A DNA stretch of 34,000 nt from JBDRNE01 sp043812935 (GTDB lineage Bacteria > Omnitrophota > Gorgyraeia > Tantalellales > Tantalellaceae). The translations under genes and the position numbers were made by a program. Below the pieces are notes generated by a model that did no database searches, was not told where the DNA came from, and was given only the letters and a program-made list of their open reading frames with translations. The stretch spans positions 1 to 34,000 of the forward strand of contig JBDRLO010000043.1 of NCBI GenBank assembly GCA_043812935.1, given 5' to 3'. Each line of letters begins with the position of its first letter. Position 1 is the first letter of the stretch. Of this stretch, positions 32,727 through 34,000 are shown piece after piece.

Positions 32727-32734
32727 GAAATAGG

Positions 32735-33412
32735 ATGTTGAATAAAAAAAAGATGCTTGTGGGAAATTTAAAGAAAGTGGTAGAAACCGAAATGCTTTCA
32801 GGTATAACCGAAGTTTGTGTTGTGCCTGTAAAAAAAAGAAAACAAAACAAACAAATAACGCTGGAAGGTTTTAATAAAAAAATTTCAAAATGCGTTAAAT
32901 GCCCTTTAGGTGAAACGCGTATAAATTTTGTTTTTGGAGAAGGTTCGCCTAAAGCTAAACTTATGTTTATTGGCGAAGCGCCGGGTAGAGATGAAGATGA
33001 ACAGGGCAGGCCCTTTGTCGGCCGGGCAGGCCAGCTTTTAACAAAAATTATTGAAGCCATAGGCCTTAGGCGGGAAGATGTTTTTATTGCCAACATTATA
33101 AAATGCCGGCCGCCGCAAAATAGGAATCCTTTACCTATGGAAATTGCGGCATGTTCGCCGTATCTTTTGAAACAGATAGAGTTAATTAAGCCCAAGGTTA
33201 TCTGTGCTTTAGGCAAGTTTTCCGCTCAGACATTACTCAAAAGTGAAACTTCAATAAGCCGTTTGCGTGGTAATTTTTATGATTATCACGGGATCAAACT
33301 TATGCCTACATATCATCCCGCATATTTACTAAGAAATTCCAGTGGCAAAAAAGACGTTTGGGAAGACATGCAAATGATAGCAAAAGAACTTGGGTTGAAA
33401 ATACCAAGATAA
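32735..33412 (+). CDS. Uracil-DNA glycosylase, family 4 (iron-sulfur)
   Basis: Removes uracil from DNA. 225 residues. The four cluster cysteines are C53 and C56 (KCVKCPLGETR), C124 (NIIKCRPPQNRNP) and C140 (EIAAC). The active-site motif is GEAPGRDEDEQGRPFVGRAGQLL, and MPTYHPAYLLRN holds the second catalytic segment. The first ~45 residues are a basic, low-conservation extension common in this family. It starts nine bases after the glycosyltransferase stop and so is probably co-transcribed with a glycan cluster it has no evident link to. A tandem repeat tract follows the stop. Confidence 0.93.
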   Translation: MLNKKKMLVGNLKKVVETEMLSGITEVCVVPVKKRKQNKQITLEGFNKKISKCVKCPLGETRINFVFGEGSPKAKLMFIGEAPGRDEDEQGRPFVGRAGQLLTKIIEAIGLRREDVFIANIIKCRPPQNRNPLPMEIAACSPYLLKQIELIKPKVICALGKFSAQTLLKSETSISRLRGNFYDYHGIKLMPTYHPAYLLRNSSGKKDVWEDMQMIAKELGLKIPR

Positions 33413-33413
33413 A

Positions 33414-33484
33414 GGTTAGCCGGTTAGCCGGTTAGTTGGTTAGCCGGTTAGCCAGTTGGCCAGTTGGCCGGTTAGCCGGTTGGT
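33414..33484 (+). repeat. TTAGCCGG-type tandem tract 4
   Basis: About nine units (TTAGCCGG, TTAGTTGG, TTAGCCAG, TTGGCCAG), starting one base after the uracil-DNA glycosylase stop. A GTAG hairpin follows within seven bases. It opens the 406-base gene-free stretch 33413-33818, which is made almost wholly of repeats. Confidence 0.9.
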
Positions 33485-33490
33485 TATAGT

Positions 33491-33514
33491 GTAGGGGACA
33501 GGCCTGCCTGTCCC
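33491..33514 (+). repeat. GTAG hairpin, copy 7
   Basis: GTAG foot; GGGACAGGC (33495-33503) pairs exactly with GCCTGTCCC (33506-33514) around CT. Confidence 0.88.
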
Positions 33515-33543
33515 GGTGCAGGTAATGGTGAATGAACAAGTTC

Positions 33544-33566
33544 GTAGGGGCGGGGTTTCCCCGCCC
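33544..33566 (+). repeat. GTAG hairpin, copy 8
   Basis: GTAG foot; GGGCGGGG (33548-33555) pairs exactly with CCCCGCCC (33559-33566) around TTT. The arms differ completely from copies 1-7 while the foot is kept. Confidence 0.85.
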
Positions 33567-33579
33567 GGATAATTTTCAA

Positions 33580-33617
33580 ACAATCCCCGGAGTTTTGTAA
33601 GCATCCCCAGGGATTGT
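33580..33617. repeat. Inverted repeat ACAATCCC/GGGATTGT
   Basis: Exact 8-bp arms at 33580-33587 and 33610-33617 with a 22-base loop. Possible structural element in the repeat island. Confidence 0.4.
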
Positions 33618-33619
33618 CT

Positions 33620-33658
33620 TGGTAGGTTAGCCAATTATGCAATCAGCCGTTTGGTTTA
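33620..33658 (+). repeat. Decayed TTAGCC-type fragment
   Basis: GGTTAGCCAATTATGC followed by AATCAGCCG echoes the TTAGCC/TTATGC units of tract 3 in degenerate form. Confidence 0.45.
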
Positions 33659-33682
33659 TGTACCCGGCTCAAACAGGTCCTC

Positions 33683-33711
33683 GGCCGCTAAGGCGTCCTG
33701 CGGAACTCGCC
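33683..33711. repeat. Short GC-rich hairpin element
   Basis: AGGCG and CGCCT, with TCC and GGA inside (AGGCGTCCTGCGGAACTCGC then CT), form a hairpin after CGGCCGC. It looks like a dispersed palindrome of a family different from the GTAG hairpins. Confidence 0.4.
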
Positions 33712-33751
33712 TGGCACACAAACCAAACGTCTTTTGGTGATAAGTAGTTTT

Positions 33752-33780
33752 CCCCCTTTGAAAAAGGGGGCTAGGGGGAT
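33752..33780 (+). repeat. CCCCCTTT-AAAGGGGG palindromic repeat
   Basis: CCCCCTTT (33752-33759) pairs with AAAGGGGG (33763-33770), followed by CTAGGGGGAT. Elements of this look occur in several bacterial groups; naming a family would need a search. Confidence 0.6.
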
Positions 33781-33818
33781 TTGATTCAAGATGGTGAATA
33801 AAAAAAGGAAGAAAATAG

Positions 33819-34000
33819 ATGTATGTCATTCTGGGTAATCTTGTTGATAGTGTTAAAAGTAATGTAGAAGGGTTATTATACAAATTCAGGTGGATGGTTT
33901 ATCCTATGTCTGAAGTGGGACAACAAATAAACGTTATTATGAGTAAGCTTGTTAACATGAATGTAGCTTTATTTAAGAATCTTGTTTGGTCGATTTTAAT
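33819..34000 (+). CDS. Unidentified protein, 3' end outside the window
   Basis: Starting at ATG 33819, with AAAAAGGAAG just upstream, the frame stays open for 60 codons to the window edge. It begins MYVILGNLVDSVKSNVEGLL and continues with moderately hydrophobic helical sequence (MSEVGQQINVIMSKLVNMN, VALFKNLVWSIL). No family is recognised. The ribosome site, the position after a repeat island and the lack of stops support a real gene, possibly membrane-associated, but 60 codons is thin evidence. Confidence 0.55.
   Translation, partial: MYVILGNLVDSVKSNVEGLLYKFRWMVYPMSEVGQQINVIMSKLVNMNVALFKNLVWSIL

Overview
The window is 34 kb of AT-leaning bacterial chromosome with every recognisable gene on the + strand. 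It carries lptD, three family-9 (heptosyltransferase-type) glycosyltransferases and a heptose-bisphosphate phosphatase, which points to a diderm with an LPS-like outer membrane. The housekeeping mix (miaB, miaA, hflX, a CIRCE-controlled hrcA-grpE-dnaK-dnaJ locus, fmdB, accD) together with abundant small repeats suits an uncultivated-type diderm such as Omnitrophota or Elusimicrobiota. That placement is inference, not something the sequence proves.

Layout. 1-2494: DUF2293 protein (cut by the window edge), a pRiA4b ORF-3-type protein and a SEC-C zinc protein. 2491-8196: a promoter, then GIY-YIG nuclease, miaB, a REP-associated tyrosine transposase (RAYT) wedged between miaB and miaA with overlaps on both sides, a GT9 glycosyltransferase and hflX. 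8218-13261: consensus promoter plus perfect CIRCE, hrcA, grpE, dnaK, dnaJ, closed by a perfect stem-loop. 13314-16105: fmdB, VanZ-like, DUF1015, accD. 16157-20144: strong promoter, an orphan MalK/UgpC-type ABC ATPase and two tandem membrane-anchored diguanylate cyclases. 20324-22594: lptD. 22783-33412: a nucleotide-sugar and glycan cluster (ugd, WbpA-like, WbpP-like, UDP-xylose synthase, WbpE-like aminotransferase, two GT9 enzymes, gmhB, a GT28-type enzyme) ending in a family-4 uracil-DNA glycosylase. 33413-33818: a gene-free repeat island. 33819-34000: a reading frame that runs off the window.

How the genes work together. Ugd makes UDP-glucuronate and Uxs turns it into UDP-xylose. The WbpA/WbpP/WbpE-like enzymes suggest a modified N-acetylated uronic acid, GmhB serves ADP-heptose synthesis, the GT9 enzymes use such sugars, and LptD exports the finished LPS. 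The GT28-type protein would make glycolipid.

The most unusual layer is the repeats. At least eight hairpins share a GTAG foot followed by GG and have different but self-complementary arms. This is the architecture RAYT enzymes recognise, and an intact RAYT is present with one perfect copy inside its own reading frame. In addition, four tandem tracts of an 8-9 bp unit (TTAGCCGG) each begin within about 20 bp of a stop codon, and each is followed at once by a GTAG hairpin. This looks like a composite 3'-end module. MiaB's reading frame appears to have absorbed repeat-derived sequence at both ends. No rRNA, tRNA, CRISPR array or riboswitch was recognised.
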